Shown here in pieces: positions 1 through 8,150 of a stretch of DNA of 46,554 bases. The stretch comes from Saprospiraceae bacterium (GTDB lineage: Bacteria; Bacteroidota; Bacteroidia; Chitinophagales; Saprospiraceae). A model generated the notes under the pieces. The model was not told the DNA's origin, searched no databases, and saw only the letters and a program-made list of their open reading frames with translations. The DNA is taken from positions 1 through 46,554 of the forward strand of contig JAGFIW010000288.1 of NCBI GenBank assembly GCA_024103195.1, in the 5' to 3' direction. Every line of letters starts with the position of its first letter. The first letter of the stretch is position 1. Made by a program: the position numbers and the translations under genes.

Positions 1-1775
1 CTTTCTATAGTCTGGCTCAACGAAGTGCCGGGCTTGCAAAAGCCGTGCATCAGAATGTCCCCTTCATCGAGTTCGGGGACAAATTCCCCGCCCAGCGTGC
101 GAAACAACCCCAGCGAAATCAGAAACAACCCTGCCGCCAGGATGATGGACGCCGCCGGCCTGCGTATCGCGGCCGACAGGGCCGGACGAAACATGGATTC
201 AAGCGTATGCATGGTCCATCTGGTCACCCGGTTTTCAGTCAGGTCCCGGCGGTTAAAAAACAGACTGGCCATCACAGGGACATAGGTCAGGCTGAGCACC
301 AGGGCGCCAATGAGGGCAAAGGACACCGTCAGGGCCATGGGTTTGAACATCTTGCCTTCAATGCCCGTCAGCGCATAGACGGGTAGGTACACCAAAACGA
401 TGATGAGTACGCCGAATACCGATGAGCGCACCACCCTGGATGCCGCCGTTACAATGCCCTCCTCCATGTCGTTCCGGGTCAGGGGATCCTCCTGTTGACC
501 GGCTTCCTTCCTGAGCACGAGATAAAAAAGGGTAGCCTCCACCAGGATAATGGCGGCATCGATGACGAGGCCAAAATCGAGGGATCCCAGGGACATCAGG
601 TTGGCGGAAATGCCGAAAGCGACCATCATGCCCACGGCAAACAACATACTCAGGGGAATCACGCTGGCGATCACTAAAGACGCCCTGAGATTGCCCACCA
701 ACAGCAAAAGGACCAAAATGACGATCAGGGCTCCCTCGATCAGGTTGTTGCGCACCGTGGCCATCGTGCGGTCCACCAACGCCTCCCTGTCCAGGAAAGG
801 CGTGATGACCACCCCCTCCGGAAGAGCCTGTTGCACGGATGCCATTCTTTCCTTGACGGCGCGAATGACCTTCGCCGCATTGGCATCCTTGAGCATCATC
901 ACGATGCCCAACACGATTTCGTCCTGTCCGCCGCTGGTGACCGCTCCGAATCGCAAGGCGCTTCCCGATCTCACTACCGCAACATCCCCAACATGGACCG
1001 GCATGCCGTCTTGGATGGCAACCACTATCCGCTCGATATCGGCCGGTTGGGACAACATGCCCAAAGCGCGGACAAAGTACAGGTCGGGACCTTTTTCGAT
1101 ATAAGCCCCTCCGGCATTGCGGTTGGAGGCCTGCACCGCTTCAACGAGCTCCTCCAGAGAGACATTGCGAGCCCGTAGCGCGGCGGGGTCAACGGCGATC
1201 TCGTATTCTTTTTGAAACCCGCCGAAGGAGTTGATCTCGACGACTCCGGGAATTCCGGCCAGTTTCCTTTTGACCATCCAGTCCTGGATCGTGCGCAGTT
1301 CAGTGGGGGAATAACGGTCCTGATATCCGGGCAAGGCCTCGATGCGGTAATGCAGGATTTCTCCCAGACCGGTTGATACAGGAGCCATCTCGGGACGACC
1401 GGCAGAGGCCGGAATATCCTCCCAGATTGTCGTCAACCTCTCGTTGATGACCTGGCGGGCCAGGCTGTTGGGCATGGACTCACTGAATACGACCGTAATG
1501 ACGCTCAGTCCGAAGCGGGAAATGGACCGCAACTCCTGAACACCCGGACTGTTGCGCACTGCCTGCTCTACGGGGTGCGTGACAAGACGCTCAACCTCCA
1601 GCGTTGTCAGGTCCGGGCACACCGTCAGGATTTGCACCTGGTTGTTGGTGATGTCCGGAATGGCATCAATGGGCAGACGGGAGAAGGAAAAGATGCCCCA
1701 GGCCACCAGGCCTGCGGTACTGATCAGTACCAACGGTTTGTGCTGCAGGCACAACCTGATGAAGGATGTAAACAT
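1..1775 (-). CDS. CzcA/CusA-type heavy-metal efflux RND pump, partial (3' end off window)
   Basis: Inner-membrane proton-driven pump of the heavy-metal RND class, exporting a metal cation such as Cu, Ag, Co, Zn or Cd through a tripartite complex. I translated it by hand from an ATG at 1775; about 591 of the usual ~1,030 residues are in the window. It begins MFTSFIRLCLQHKPLVL, has the porter segment with LPIDAIPDITNNQVQ, and carries the TM4 proton-relay motif DFGLVIDAAIILVEA near residues 400-414, with Asp400 matching the essential Asp of CusA. The last visible part contains GGEFVPELDEGD, typical of the start of the second half. It follows the His-rich small protein by 83 bases on the same strand, so the two probably share the promoter near 2305. 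The metal cannot be told from this half, and the adaptor and outer-membrane partners are not visible. Confidence 0.93.
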   Translation of the reverse strand, partial: MFTSFIRLCLQHKPLVLISTAGLVAWGIFSFSRLPIDAIPDITNNQVQILTVCPDLTTLEVERLVTHPVEQAVRNSPGVQELRSISRFGLSVITVVFSESMPNSLARQVINERLTTIWEDIPASAGRPEMAPVSTGLGEILHYRIEALPGYQDRYSPTELRTIQDWMVKRKLAGIPGVVEINSFGGFQKEYEIAVDPAALRARNVSLEELVEAVQASNRNAGGAYIEKGPDLYFVRALGMLSQPADIERIVVAIQDGMPVHVGDVAVVRSGSALRFGAVTSGGQDEIVLGIVMMLKDANAAKVIRAVKERMASVQQALPEGVVITPFLDREALVDRTMATVRNNLIEGALIVILVLLLLVGNLRASLVIASVIPLSMLFAVGMMVAFGISANLMSLGSLDFGLVIDAAIILVEATLFYLVLRKEAGQQEDPLTRNDMEEGIVTAASRVVRSSVFGVLIIVLVYLPVYALTGIEGKMFKPMALTVSFALIGALVLSLTYVPVMASLFFNRRDLTENRVTRWTMHTLESMFRPALSAAIRRPAASIILAAGLFLISLGLFRTLGGEFVPELDEGDILMHGFCKPGTSLSQTIE

Positions 1776-1858
1776 GGCTGAAGATGGGTCTGACGGAAAA
1801 TCGGCCCTCCATGGCAAAGCCACCCGGGACCAGGACAATCAAGGCGGGAATGAGGTCG

Positions 1859-2284
1859 TCAGACCGTTCGGGGCGGCTGCCAGAAGTCGTCAGGCGCTAT
1901 CCGGAAATGCCAGAATGGCAATTTGTCCACCAAAAAGGAAGGCGCATCCGCGGGGATCAGCAAGGAGCAAATCCCTACCAGGCTTTTCAGCGCCGGTATC
2001 ATCAGCGGAAAGGCAAGGGCTGCGTCCCGGGTCTGGAAAGGTAGTCCGTCGTGGGGATGATCGGCGTGATGCTCCCGGGTCCCTGCACCGTAATGCAGAT
2101 CAATGAAATCCATGAACGGCAACGAACCCTCTTCGAGGCAATGGACCTGGTAATGCTCAACCAATTCCAGGGAGTACCGGACCCACACCTGAACACCGAC
2201 CAGAGAAAACAACTGCGTAAAAACCAGCCCCATGGCGAGCCATTGTCGCCAACGGGAGGACATGCTTAATCCGGAGCCTGGCAT
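1859..2284 (-). CDS. Small His-rich membrane or periplasmic protein, unknown family
   Basis: A 141-residue protein if started at the ATG at 2284; ATG at 2263 is also possible, and a GTG at 2305 overlaps the promoter box and is unlikely. A basic start (RWRQ, 11-14) is followed by a hydrophobic segment at about 15-35, then a His-rich stretch (H44, H48, C49, H64, H72, H73, H76, H78) and a second hydrophobic stretch at about 92-111. I do not recognise the family. Because it sits directly upstream of the CzcA-type pump on the same strand, a periplasmic metal-binding or sensing role is plausible, but that is inference from context and histidines only. The TAACTTTG box at 2305-2312 ends 20 bases before the chosen start. 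Confidence 0.6.
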   Translation of the reverse strand: MPGSGLSMSSRWRQWLAMGLVFTQLFSLVGVQVWVRYSLELVEHYQVHCLEEGSLPFMDFIDLHYGAGTREHHADHPHDGLPFQTRDAALAFPLMIPALKSLVGICSLLIPADAPSFLVDKLPFWHFRIAPDDFWQPPRTV

Positions 2285-2304
2285 TTCAATACGCAACCTG
2301 TACA

Positions 2305-2312
2305 CAAAGTTA
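2305..2312 (-). promoter_or_regulatory. -7 promoter box TAACTTTG for the metal-efflux unit
   Basis: Matches the Bacteroidota -7 consensus TAnnTTTG on the minus strand and ends 20 bases before the ATG at 2284. No convincing TTG -33 element is seen at the usual distance. Confidence 0.55.
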
Positions 2313-2414
2313 GCCGTCCCGCCTGAAAATCGTCGTATCCTGTTCGAATGTCAGCCCATGCGTCCGGCATGTGCGGTCCATGGCAGGAAAATGCTGTTAT
2401 CAGGTCAGAACTGC

Positions 2415-2430
2415 ATTAGAAACTTCTAAT
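2415..2430. promoter_or_regulatory. Inverted repeat ATTAGAA-AC-TTCTAAT, possible operator
   Basis: Perfect 7-base arms around a 2-base centre, in the 226-base spacer between the leftward metal-efflux unit and the rightward SulP gene. The compact symmetry suits a dimeric regulator site, but no regulator gene is adjacent and its target is unknown. Confidence 0.35.
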
Positions 2431-2446
2431 CGATAAAACGCAAAAA

Positions 2447-2463
2447 TGATAAACTGATTATCA
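2447..2463. promoter_or_regulatory. Inverted repeat TGATAA-ACTGA-TTATCA
   Basis: Six-base perfect arms with a 5-base spacer, 16 bases beyond the preceding inverted repeat and 47 bases before the SulP start. Could be a second operator; short AT-rich palindromes can also occur by chance. Confidence 0.25.
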
Positions 2464-2510
2464 GGACCGGTCGTTGTTTTCATCTGACCTTATTCCCATA
2501 CCCATCGCCT

Positions 2511-4058
2511 ATGAACGCTTTAGCTACCAAGCATTTCGCCAAGGATTTTCCCGCCAGTGTCGTCGTCTTTCTCGTCGCTCTGCCCCTTTGCCTGGGTATA
2601 GCTCTGGCTTCCGGTGCACCCCTTCTTTCCGGACTGATCGCCGGCATTGTGGGCGGGATCGTAGTGGGTTTGCTCAGTGGATCACACCTCAGTGTGACCG
2701 GTCCGGCGGCTGGCCTCACGGTCATCGTACTCGACGCCATTACCTCATTGGGCAGTTTCCAGCTCTTTCTCGTCGCCGTCTCCCTGGCCGGGGTTTTCCA
2801 GTTGATCCTCGGGTATGTCAAGGCCGGGATCATCGGTTTGTACTTTCCCGTTTCGGTGATCAAGGGGATGCTGGCCGCCATTGGTCTCATCCTCATCATG
2901 AAACAGATACCCCACTTCCTCGGCCTGGACCTTGACGCCTTCGGGGAAATGAATTTCATGGGTACGGACGGGAGAAACACCTTTGAAGAATTGATCTATG
3001 CCTTCAGCCATATCCATGCCGGTGCGCTGTTGGCCGGTGTGCTCGCCCTGGGACTCATGCTGTTGTGGGACACAATACTCAAGGAAAAGATTCCCATGCT
3101 CCGCATGGTACCCGGCGCCTTGTTGGCCGTCATCGCCGCTGTCGTCCTGGCCCGGATTCTGGCGCAAATGGATCCATCCCTGGCCATCGGGAGTGAGCAT
3201 ATGGTACAGATACCCCTGCTCATCGGCGGCGAACCTCTCGGCCAACTCATGGCCCTGCCGGATTTCTCAGGCCTTTGGCAGCCCGAGGTGTGGAAAGTAG
3301 CCATCGTCATTGCCATCATCGCCAGTCTCGAGACCCTGCTCAGTGTCGAGGCCGTGGACAAAATGGACCCCCACAAGCGCATGACCCCCAACAACCGCGA
3401 ACTCAAGGCCCAGGGTATGGGCAACCTGATCAGCGGTCTCATCGGTGGCCTGCCCATGACAGCGGTCATTGTGCGCAGTACCGCCAACCTGGAAGCAGGT
3501 GCCAGAACCAAAATGTCGGCCGTTTACCATGGCATCCTTCTCCTCGTGTGTATCCTTCTCATCCCCGGGCTCCTCAACCAGATCCCCCTGGCGGCCCTGG
3601 CGGCCATCCTGCTGGTCGTTGGCTTCAAGCTCACCAAACCCGCCCTGTATCGCTCGCAGTTGCGCAACGGTATCCGTCAATTCCTTCCCTTTATCGTGAC
3701 CATTGTGGCCATTCTGTTTACCGACCTGCTGACCGGGATCATGATCGGCATGTTTGTGGCGGTCTTTTACATCCTCAAGACCAACTACAAGACCCCTTAC
3801 TTCTATCACGAAGAACTGCACCCGGACCGCGATGGCCACAAGGTGATCAAACTGGTGCTTTCCGAGCATGTCTCCTTCCTCAACAAAGCCAGCCTGCAGC
3901 TCACCCTTGAAAACCTGCCGGACAACAGTGAGGTCATCATTGACGGTACCCAGTCCGAGGAGATCGACTTCGACGCGCTCAAAATCATCAACGACTTCAA
4001 AACGCATGCCGCCGACAAGGGCATTCGCCTCGAACTCGTCAACATACCGGAAGTCTGA
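2511..4058 (+). CDS. SulP family inorganic anion transporter with STAS domain
   Basis: Inner-membrane transporter of the SulP/SLC26 family, which carries sulfate, bicarbonate or similar anions, usually with sodium or protons. The 515 residues begin with the family's Sulfate_transp core (AKDFPASVVVFLVALPLCLG, then LSVTGPAAGLTVIV), with many hydrophobic spans to about residue 430. A C-terminal STAS-like domain follows from about 448, containing EVIIDGTQSEEIDFDAL. Length is typical of bacterial SulP proteins. No carbonic anhydrase or sulfate-assimilation gene is adjacent, so the substrate cannot be assigned; bicarbonate is a common guess for marine relatives. It ends 15 bases from the convergent rlmD gene. 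No TAnnTTTG box is evident upstream. Confidence 0.92.
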   Translation: MNALATKHFAKDFPASVVVFLVALPLCLGIALASGAPLLSGLIAGIVGGIVVGLLSGSHLSVTGPAAGLTVIVLDAITSLGSFQLFLVAVSLAGVFQLILGYVKAGIIGLYFPVSVIKGMLAAIGLILIMKQIPHFLGLDLDAFGEMNFMGTDGRNTFEELIYAFSHIHAGALLAGVLALGLMLLWDTILKEKIPMLRMVPGALLAVIAAVVLARILAQMDPSLAIGSEHMVQIPLLIGGEPLGQLMALPDFSGLWQPEVWKVAIVIAIIASLETLLSVEAVDKMDPHKRMTPNNRELKAQGMGNLISGLIGGLPMTAVIVRSTANLEAGARTKMSAVYHGILLLVCILLIPGLLNQIPLAALAAILLVVGFKLTKPALYRSQLRNGIRQFLPFIVTIVAILFTDLLTGIMIGMFVAVFYILKTNYKTPYFYHEELHPDRDGHKVIKLVLSEHVSFLNKASLQLTLENLPDNSEVIIDGTQSEEIDFDALKIINDFKTHAADKGIRLELVNIPEV

Positions 4059-4073
4059 ACGGCCCGTGGGGCT

Positions 4074-5477
4074 TTACACGCGTTCCAGTAAGGCGATGTT
4101 CTCCACGTGATGCGTGTGGGGGAACATGTCGACCGCCCGGGAGCGGGTGACGCGATAGGCCTCTCCCAGCCCCTGAATGTCCCTCGCCTGGGAGGCGGGG
4201 TTGCAGCTCACATACACGATCCGCGGAGGTGCCATTCGCCGGATGGCCGCCACCACATCCTCATGCATGCCGGCGCGGGGAGGATCCGTGATCAACACAT
4301 CCGGTGGACCATGCTCCCGGATGAAGGTATCGTCCATGAGTTTACGCACATCCCCGGCATAGAAACGGGCGTTGTCCACCCCGTTCAGAAGTGCGTTGTC
4401 GCGTGCGTCCTCGACGGCCGGAGCCACTTCCTCGATGCCGATCACTTCCCGGCATTGACCGGCGATAAAGAGGGAAATGCTCCCGAGACCGGCATACAGG
4501 TCGTAAACCCTTTCGGTGCCCTGTAATCCGGCAAAAGCGTGGACTTCCTCATACAGCCGGGCAGCCTGACGGGTGTTGGTCTGGAAAAAGGATTTGGGGC
4601 CGATGGCATATCGCACATGCCCCAGCACTTCTTCCACTTTGTCGGTGCCTGCCCAATGATGGACCGGCAGGTCCAGAAAGAAATCGTTCCATTTGGTATT
4701 GACGAAGTAGTGCAGGCTGGTTATTTCCGGAACCTGTTCCTGCAGGGCATGCAGATAGCGCTCTCTTTTACGGACATCCTCCTCTCCGAATCCGACGACC
4801 ACCAGGACCTGGCCGGTTGAAAATACCCGGATGACCAATTGCCGCAAAAACCCCTGATGCCGCTTGACATCATAGAAGCTCAATGCCTGCGAACGCCCCA
4901 ATTCCAGGCAGGTCTTCCGGATCTTCTCCGACGGTTCGGGCTGCAGGAAACACGTCTGCAGATCCAACACCTTGTCAAAGGCTTTCCTGGGGTGAAATCC
5001 CAGGACCCTGTCCTCATTGGACCTGCCGTCCTCCATTTCCTGGCGGGTCAGCCAACGCCGGGAAGAGAAAGCAAATTCGAGTTTGTTGCGATAATGGCGG
5101 TCGCTTTCCGCCCCGAGGATCGGGAGCTCGACACCCAGTCCGGAGTGTCCGATGCGCTGAAAGGCATCCTTAACCCATTGCTGTTTTTCAACCAGTTGAC
5201 GGGTATAGCGGACATGCTGGTAACTGCACCCTCCACAGTGCTCGAAGTGGGGGCAGAATGGCTCGGTCCTGTCTGCCGATTTTTCCTGCCATCGGGTGAT
5301 AATGCCCTCTGAGTACCCTTTCTTCTGGCGAATGACCTGGATATCCACCACGTCTCCGGGGGCCGCATCCTGTACAAAATACACCTTGCCTTCCGCGTCA
5401 CGGCCTATGCCGCGCCCCCTGTCCGCCAATGCCGTAATGGTCAGGGAAGCGATCTGGGGCAGGAGACGACGAGGCAT
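4074..5477 (-). CDS. rlmD: 23S rRNA (uracil-5-)-methyltransferase RlmD/RumA type
   Basis: SAM-dependent RNA m5U methyltransferase of the RlmD/TrmA family, 467 residues. An N-terminal TRAM-like RNA-binding domain (about 1-66) is followed by the iron-sulfur cysteines in C-X5-C-X2-C spacing (C75, C81, C84) with a likely fourth at C176, as in RumA. The SAM site has DLYAGLGSISLFIA, and the catalytic cysteine is C425 in YVSCNPASQARD, with E459 in HHVENIALL as the probable base. The reading frame stays open far upstream, but the start MPRRLLPQ at 5477 fits the family length and lies 20 bases after a TACCTTTG box. Which uracil is modified (U1939, or another site as in RlmCD) cannot be read from sequence. 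Confidence 0.92.
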   Translation of the reverse strand: MPRRLLPQIASLTITALADRGRGIGRDAEGKVYFVQDAAPGDVVDIQVIRQKKGYSEGIITRWQEKSADRTEPFCPHFEHCGGCSYQHVRYTRQLVEKQQWVKDAFQRIGHSGLGVELPILGAESDRHYRNKLEFAFSSRRWLTRQEMEDGRSNEDRVLGFHPRKAFDKVLDLQTCFLQPEPSEKIRKTCLELGRSQALSFYDVKRHQGFLRQLVIRVFSTGQVLVVVGFGEEDVRKRERYLHALQEQVPEITSLHYFVNTKWNDFFLDLPVHHWAGTDKVEEVLGHVRYAIGPKSFFQTNTRQAARLYEEVHAFAGLQGTERVYDLYAGLGSISLFIAGQCREVIGIEEVAPAVEDARDNALLNGVDNARFYAGDVRKLMDDTFIREHGPPDVLITDPPRAGMHEDVVAAIRRMAPPRIVYVSCNPASQARDIQGLGEAYRVTRSRAVDMFPHTHHVENIALLERV

Positions 5478-5497
5478 GAATGGGAAAGTTGTTGGTG

Positions 5498-5505
5498 CAA
5501 AGGTA
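5498..5505 (-). promoter_or_regulatory. -7 promoter box TACCTTTG for rlmD
   Basis: Exact TAnnTTTG on the minus strand, ending 20 bases before the rlmD ATG at 5477. It lies in the short divergent spacer shared with the Rieske oxygenase gene. Confidence 0.65.
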
Positions 5506-5561
5506 GCGGGCCATCTTTTAGGGTATGACACACTGTGGTGCGAAAAGCAGATATTCGGGGG

Positions 5562-6644
5562 ATGATACGCAGTACCGCCCATTCTGCCCTGCGCACCCTG
5601 CTGCCTGCGGATTTTTACCGCGACCGGCAGATGTATGATCAATGTCTGGATACCCTGTTTGCCCCCTCCTGGCAGTTTTTGGCCGGTCCGGAAATCCCCT
5701 CCACACCCGGTCATGCCCATCCGGTGACCTTGTTGCCCGGCAGCCTGAATGAACCCATGTTGCTGTCGGTGGATGCCGATGGAAGGGAGCATGTATTGTC
5801 CAATGTCTGCACCCACAGGGGCAATCTGTTGGTCAGCACGCCAGGCCGTTGCCGCCAACTGGTCTGCGGCTATCACGGCCGGGCCTTTGCGCCGGACGGC
5901 ACCTGCCTTCGGCAACCCGGTTTGGATCGTGTCAAGGGGTTTCCGGGCAGGGAGGATGACCTGAGGCGTCCGGCCAGCGGCCACTGGGCAGGGTTGCGCT
6001 TTGTGCGGCTGGCGGGTGATGCCTCCTTCGAAGAATGGATGGCGCCTATCGCCGAAAGAACCGCCCATTTACCCTGGGATACCCTGGAACCGTTGCCCGA
6101 ACACTGCACCACCTACCCCGTCAAGGCGCATTGGGCCCTCTATACCGACAATTTTCTGGAGGGCCTTCACATCCCGTTCATCCATCCCGCGCTGAGAGAG
6201 GCGCTGGACATGTCGGTCTATCCCATCCACCTCTTTCCCCGGGGATCCCTCCAAATGGGGCTGGCCAAAGAAAACGAACCCGCCTTTGACCTGCCGCCAG
6301 GACATCCGGATGCCGGAAGCCGGGTTTATGCCTGGTATTTCTGGCTTTTCCCCAATCTGATGCTCAATGTATATCCCTGGGGACTATCCGTCAATGTGGT
6401 CGAGCCCACGGGGCCCGACAGCACGCGGGTGCGCTATCTGACTTATCGGTTTCGCGGTCAGCAGGGAGGTCCGCAATCCCATGCCCTCGCCGCCACCGAA
6501 GAGGAAGATGACCGCGTGGTGGAACAGGTGCAGCGGGGTACAAGGTCGCGACTTTATCATCCCGGCCATCTGGTGCCGGAGTGGGAAAGCGCCGTGGTCC
6601 ACTTTCATCAAATGGTGCTCCGGCATTTACCGCCCAGGGCCTGA
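5562..6644 (+). CDS. Rieske non-heme iron oxygenase, alpha-subunit type
   Basis: Aromatic-ring-hydroxylating dioxygenase-type alpha subunit, 360 residues from the ATG at 5562, which has a G-rich stretch before it; an ATG at 5535 would add nine residues. The Rieske [2Fe-2S] site is complete: C83-x-H85 in CTHRGNLL and C102-x2-H105 in CGYHGRAF. The catalytic domain has the mononuclear iron motif DNFLEGLHIPFIHP with H203 and H208. The family includes dioxygenases and choline/carnitine-type monooxygenases. No beta subunit, ferredoxin or reductase is adjacent, so it probably borrows electron-transfer partners from elsewhere. Substrate unknown. It is divergent from rlmD and ends 11 bases from convergent nadC. 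Confidence 0.88.
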   Translation: MIRSTAHSALRTLLPADFYRDRQMYDQCLDTLFAPSWQFLAGPEIPSTPGHAHPVTLLPGSLNEPMLLSVDADGREHVLSNVCTHRGNLLVSTPGRCRQLVCGYHGRAFAPDGTCLRQPGLDRVKGFPGREDDLRRPASGHWAGLRFVRLAGDASFEEWMAPIAERTAHLPWDTLEPLPEHCTTYPVKAHWALYTDNFLEGLHIPFIHPALREALDMSVYPIHLFPRGSLQMGLAKENEPAFDLPPGHPDAGSRVYAWYFWLFPNLMLNVYPWGLSVNVVEPTGPDSTRVRYLTYRFRGQQGGPQSHALAATEEEDDRVVEQVQRGTRSRLYHPGHLVPEWESAVVHFHQMVLRHLPPRA

Positions 6645-6655
6645 AATCCCGCGTA

Positions 6656-7513
6656 TCAATAGATCTTCAGACTGAGATCCAGGGACTGCACGGAGTGGGT
6701 GAGGGCGCCGATCGAGATATAATCCACCCCGGTACGGGCAATCCTGCGCACGGTACGGAGGTTGACCCCACCGCTGGCTTCTGTCTCGAAACGGCCATTG
6801 GTGAGCCGGACTGCCTGCCGGAGCAACGGCACCTCAAAATTGTCAAACATGATGCGCGTCACCTGTCCGGTATCCAGCACTTCCACCAATTCCGGCAGAT
6901 TTCTCACTTCCACCGTCACCGGCAAATGCGTGTTTCGTGCAGCCTGCCAGGCCGCCACTCTTTCGATGGCTGCGGACACCGATCCGGAAGCGGTAATGTG
7001 GTTGTCTTTGATCATGAACCAGTCATACAGCCCGTGCCGGTAGTTGTACCCACCACCAATGGAAACCGCCCATTTTTCGAGAAAACGGATACCGGGAGTG
7101 GTTTTGCGGGTATCCAGCAATTTGACCGGCAGGTCCTCGACCTCGAAAAGGAAGCGGTTGGTCAGCGTCGCTATGCCACTCATGCGCTGCATGGCATTCA
7201 AAGCCAGGCGTTCCCCCATGAGCAGGGCATGGGTGCGGCATGTAAGGGTAAAGGCCACATCGCCTACATGGACCTCATCGCCGTCCTGATGGCGGAATTC
7301 GAATACCGCTTCCGGATCGAGCTTGCGAAAAATGGCTTCGGCCAGCTTCACTCCGGCGAGGATACCGACATCTTTGACGAGCAAACGGGCCCGGCTGCGA
7401 CTTTCCGGATCGATACAGGCGAGGGTCGTGATGTCCCCGGAACCCACATCCTCGGCAAGTCCGCGCTGAATCAGATCATCGATGAGGGCACTTTCGGGCT
7501 GGTAGTGGGGCAT
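6656..7513 (-). CDS. nadC: Nicotinate-nucleotide pyrophosphorylase (carboxylating)
   Basis: Quinolinate phosphoribosyltransferase: converts quinolinate and PRPP to nicotinate mononucleotide and CO2, the step after NadA/NadB in NAD synthesis. The 285 residues match the family length. Seen motifs are DVGSGDITT near the N terminus, the substrate-binding LLDTRKTTPGIR, and the C-terminal barrel segment ASGGVNLRTVRRIARTGVD. The frame is open upstream, but MPHYQPES at 7513 gives the correct length and follows a TATCTTTG box by only four bases, suggesting a leaderless mRNA. It lies 19 bases downstream of the DoxX-like gene on the same strand, so cotranscription is also possible. nadB is in this window at 30.7 kb; nadA is not seen. 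Confidence 0.95.
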   Translation of the reverse strand: MPHYQPESALIDDLIQRGLAEDVGSGDITTLACIDPESRSRARLLVKDVGILAGVKLAEAIFRKLDPEAVFEFRHQDGDEVHVGDVAFTLTCRTHALLMGERLALNAMQRMSGIATLTNRFLFEVEDLPVKLLDTRKTTPGIRFLEKWAVSIGGGYNYRHGLYDWFMIKDNHITASGSVSAAIERVAAWQAARNTHLPVTVEVRNLPELVEVLDTGQVTRIMFDNFEVPLLRQAVRLTNGRFETEASGGVNLRTVRRIARTGVDYISIGALTHSVQSLDLSLKIY

Positions 7514-7517
7514 GGTG

Positions 7518-7525
7518 CAAAGATA
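7518..7525 (-). promoter_or_regulatory. -7 box TATCTTTG, four bases before the nadC ATG
   Basis: Exact TAnnTTTG on the minus strand; only four bases separate it from the nadC start codon, so the transcript would begin at or very near the ATG. Confidence 0.6.
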
Positions 7526-7532
7526 GCGCCCC

Positions 7533-7976
7533 TCATGCCATGTCTTTGGTTGGCGGGCGGCTGGCCTGCAAAAGCAATACGGCCGTAGCCATGAACACGA
7601 AATTCTTGACAATATACTGCCCGACCAGGGTGAGTCCATAGGGTACATGGGTAAAGAACACTTCCGGCATCAGGAAGGCCGGACTCAGGGTAAAGAGCAT
7701 GTGGACCAACAAAATGCGAAGGGCCCACCGGACGGCTTTACCCAGGATCAGAAGCAGCCCTAATCCCACTTCCCAAACGGCCAGCGGTATCAGCGCCGTT
7801 TGACCGGAAAGCAAGCCAAATGTCAAACCCTCGATGGTATCTGAAGCCAGACTTTCGGCCGGGCTCAGATGGGGGAAAAATTTCAGCAAGCCGAACCACA
7901 GGTAACACAGACCCATACTCCATTGTACGAGCCGGATGGTCAATACCGGCATGGAATGATTGATCGAAAGGGACAT
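7533..7976 (-). CDS. DoxX-like small integral membrane protein
   Basis: 147 residues with about four hydrophobic spans, for example LVQWSMGLCYLWFGLLKF near 16-33 and AVWEVGLGLLLILGKAVRW near 66-84. The layout resembles DoxX/DUF417-type four-helix membrane proteins, including the early W-G-K pattern (YLWFGLLKF) and the central E-x-x-LG-L-L-L-x-GK. Biochemical role unknown; related proteins are linked to redox or quinone-associated membrane functions. It is the upstream partner of nadC, 19 bases away, but no functional link is evident. No TAnnTTTG box is seen upstream. Confidence 0.7.
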   Translation of the reverse strand: MSLSINHSMPVLTIRLVQWSMGLCYLWFGLLKFFPHLSPAESLASDTIEGLTFGLLSGQTALIPLAVWEVGLGLLLILGKAVRWALRILLVHMLFTLSPAFLMPEVFFTHVPYGLTLVGQYIVKNFVFMATAVLLLQASRPPTKDMA

Positions 7977-7998
7977 TGACTTTCTCTTTATCCGGCTA

Positions 7999-8017
7999 CA
8001 GGCAAAAAACCTGCCTG
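7999..8017. repeat. Inverted repeat CAGGCA-N7-TGCCTG
   Basis: Six-base perfect arms with a 7-base A-rich loop, 22 bases upstream of the leftward DoxX-like gene. Might form a leader hairpin or bind a regulator; function unknown. Confidence 0.3.
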
Positions 8018-8093
8018 TTCATTCCCGGTTTGCCCCCTTTTCCCGCTTTTGGTCGATAAAAGTGCTCCATTCACCGAATAACCGGGACAATGA

Positions 8094-8125
8094 TTTGGTG
8101 AAGCATCTGACCCCGTATATCTTTG
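8094..8125 (+). promoter_or_regulatory. Full Bacteroidota promoter: TTTG-N20-TATCTTTG
   Basis: A -33 TTTG at 8094-8097 and a -7 box TATCTTTG at 8118-8125, separated by 20 bases as expected for the Bacteroidota primary sigma factor. The start codon of the ABC ATPase is 25 bases further on. It probably drives the whole 8151-10914 cassette. Confidence 0.7.
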
Positions 8126-8150
8126 ACGTGTATTAGCCATATAGTTCACT

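Noticed and set aside
2341..2360. tRNA-like GTTCGAA near 2345
   Set aside because: No acceptor, D or anticodon stem could be folded around it.
4101..4116. CTCCACGTGATGCG near the rlmD 3' end as a parS relic
   Set aside because: Too many mismatches in the right arm and lies inside a well-supported coding region.
5478..6068. N-terminal extension of rlmD to 664 residues
   Set aside because: The extra ~197 residues lie antisense to the Rieske gene and have no family similarity; the promoter box and family length support the start at 5477.
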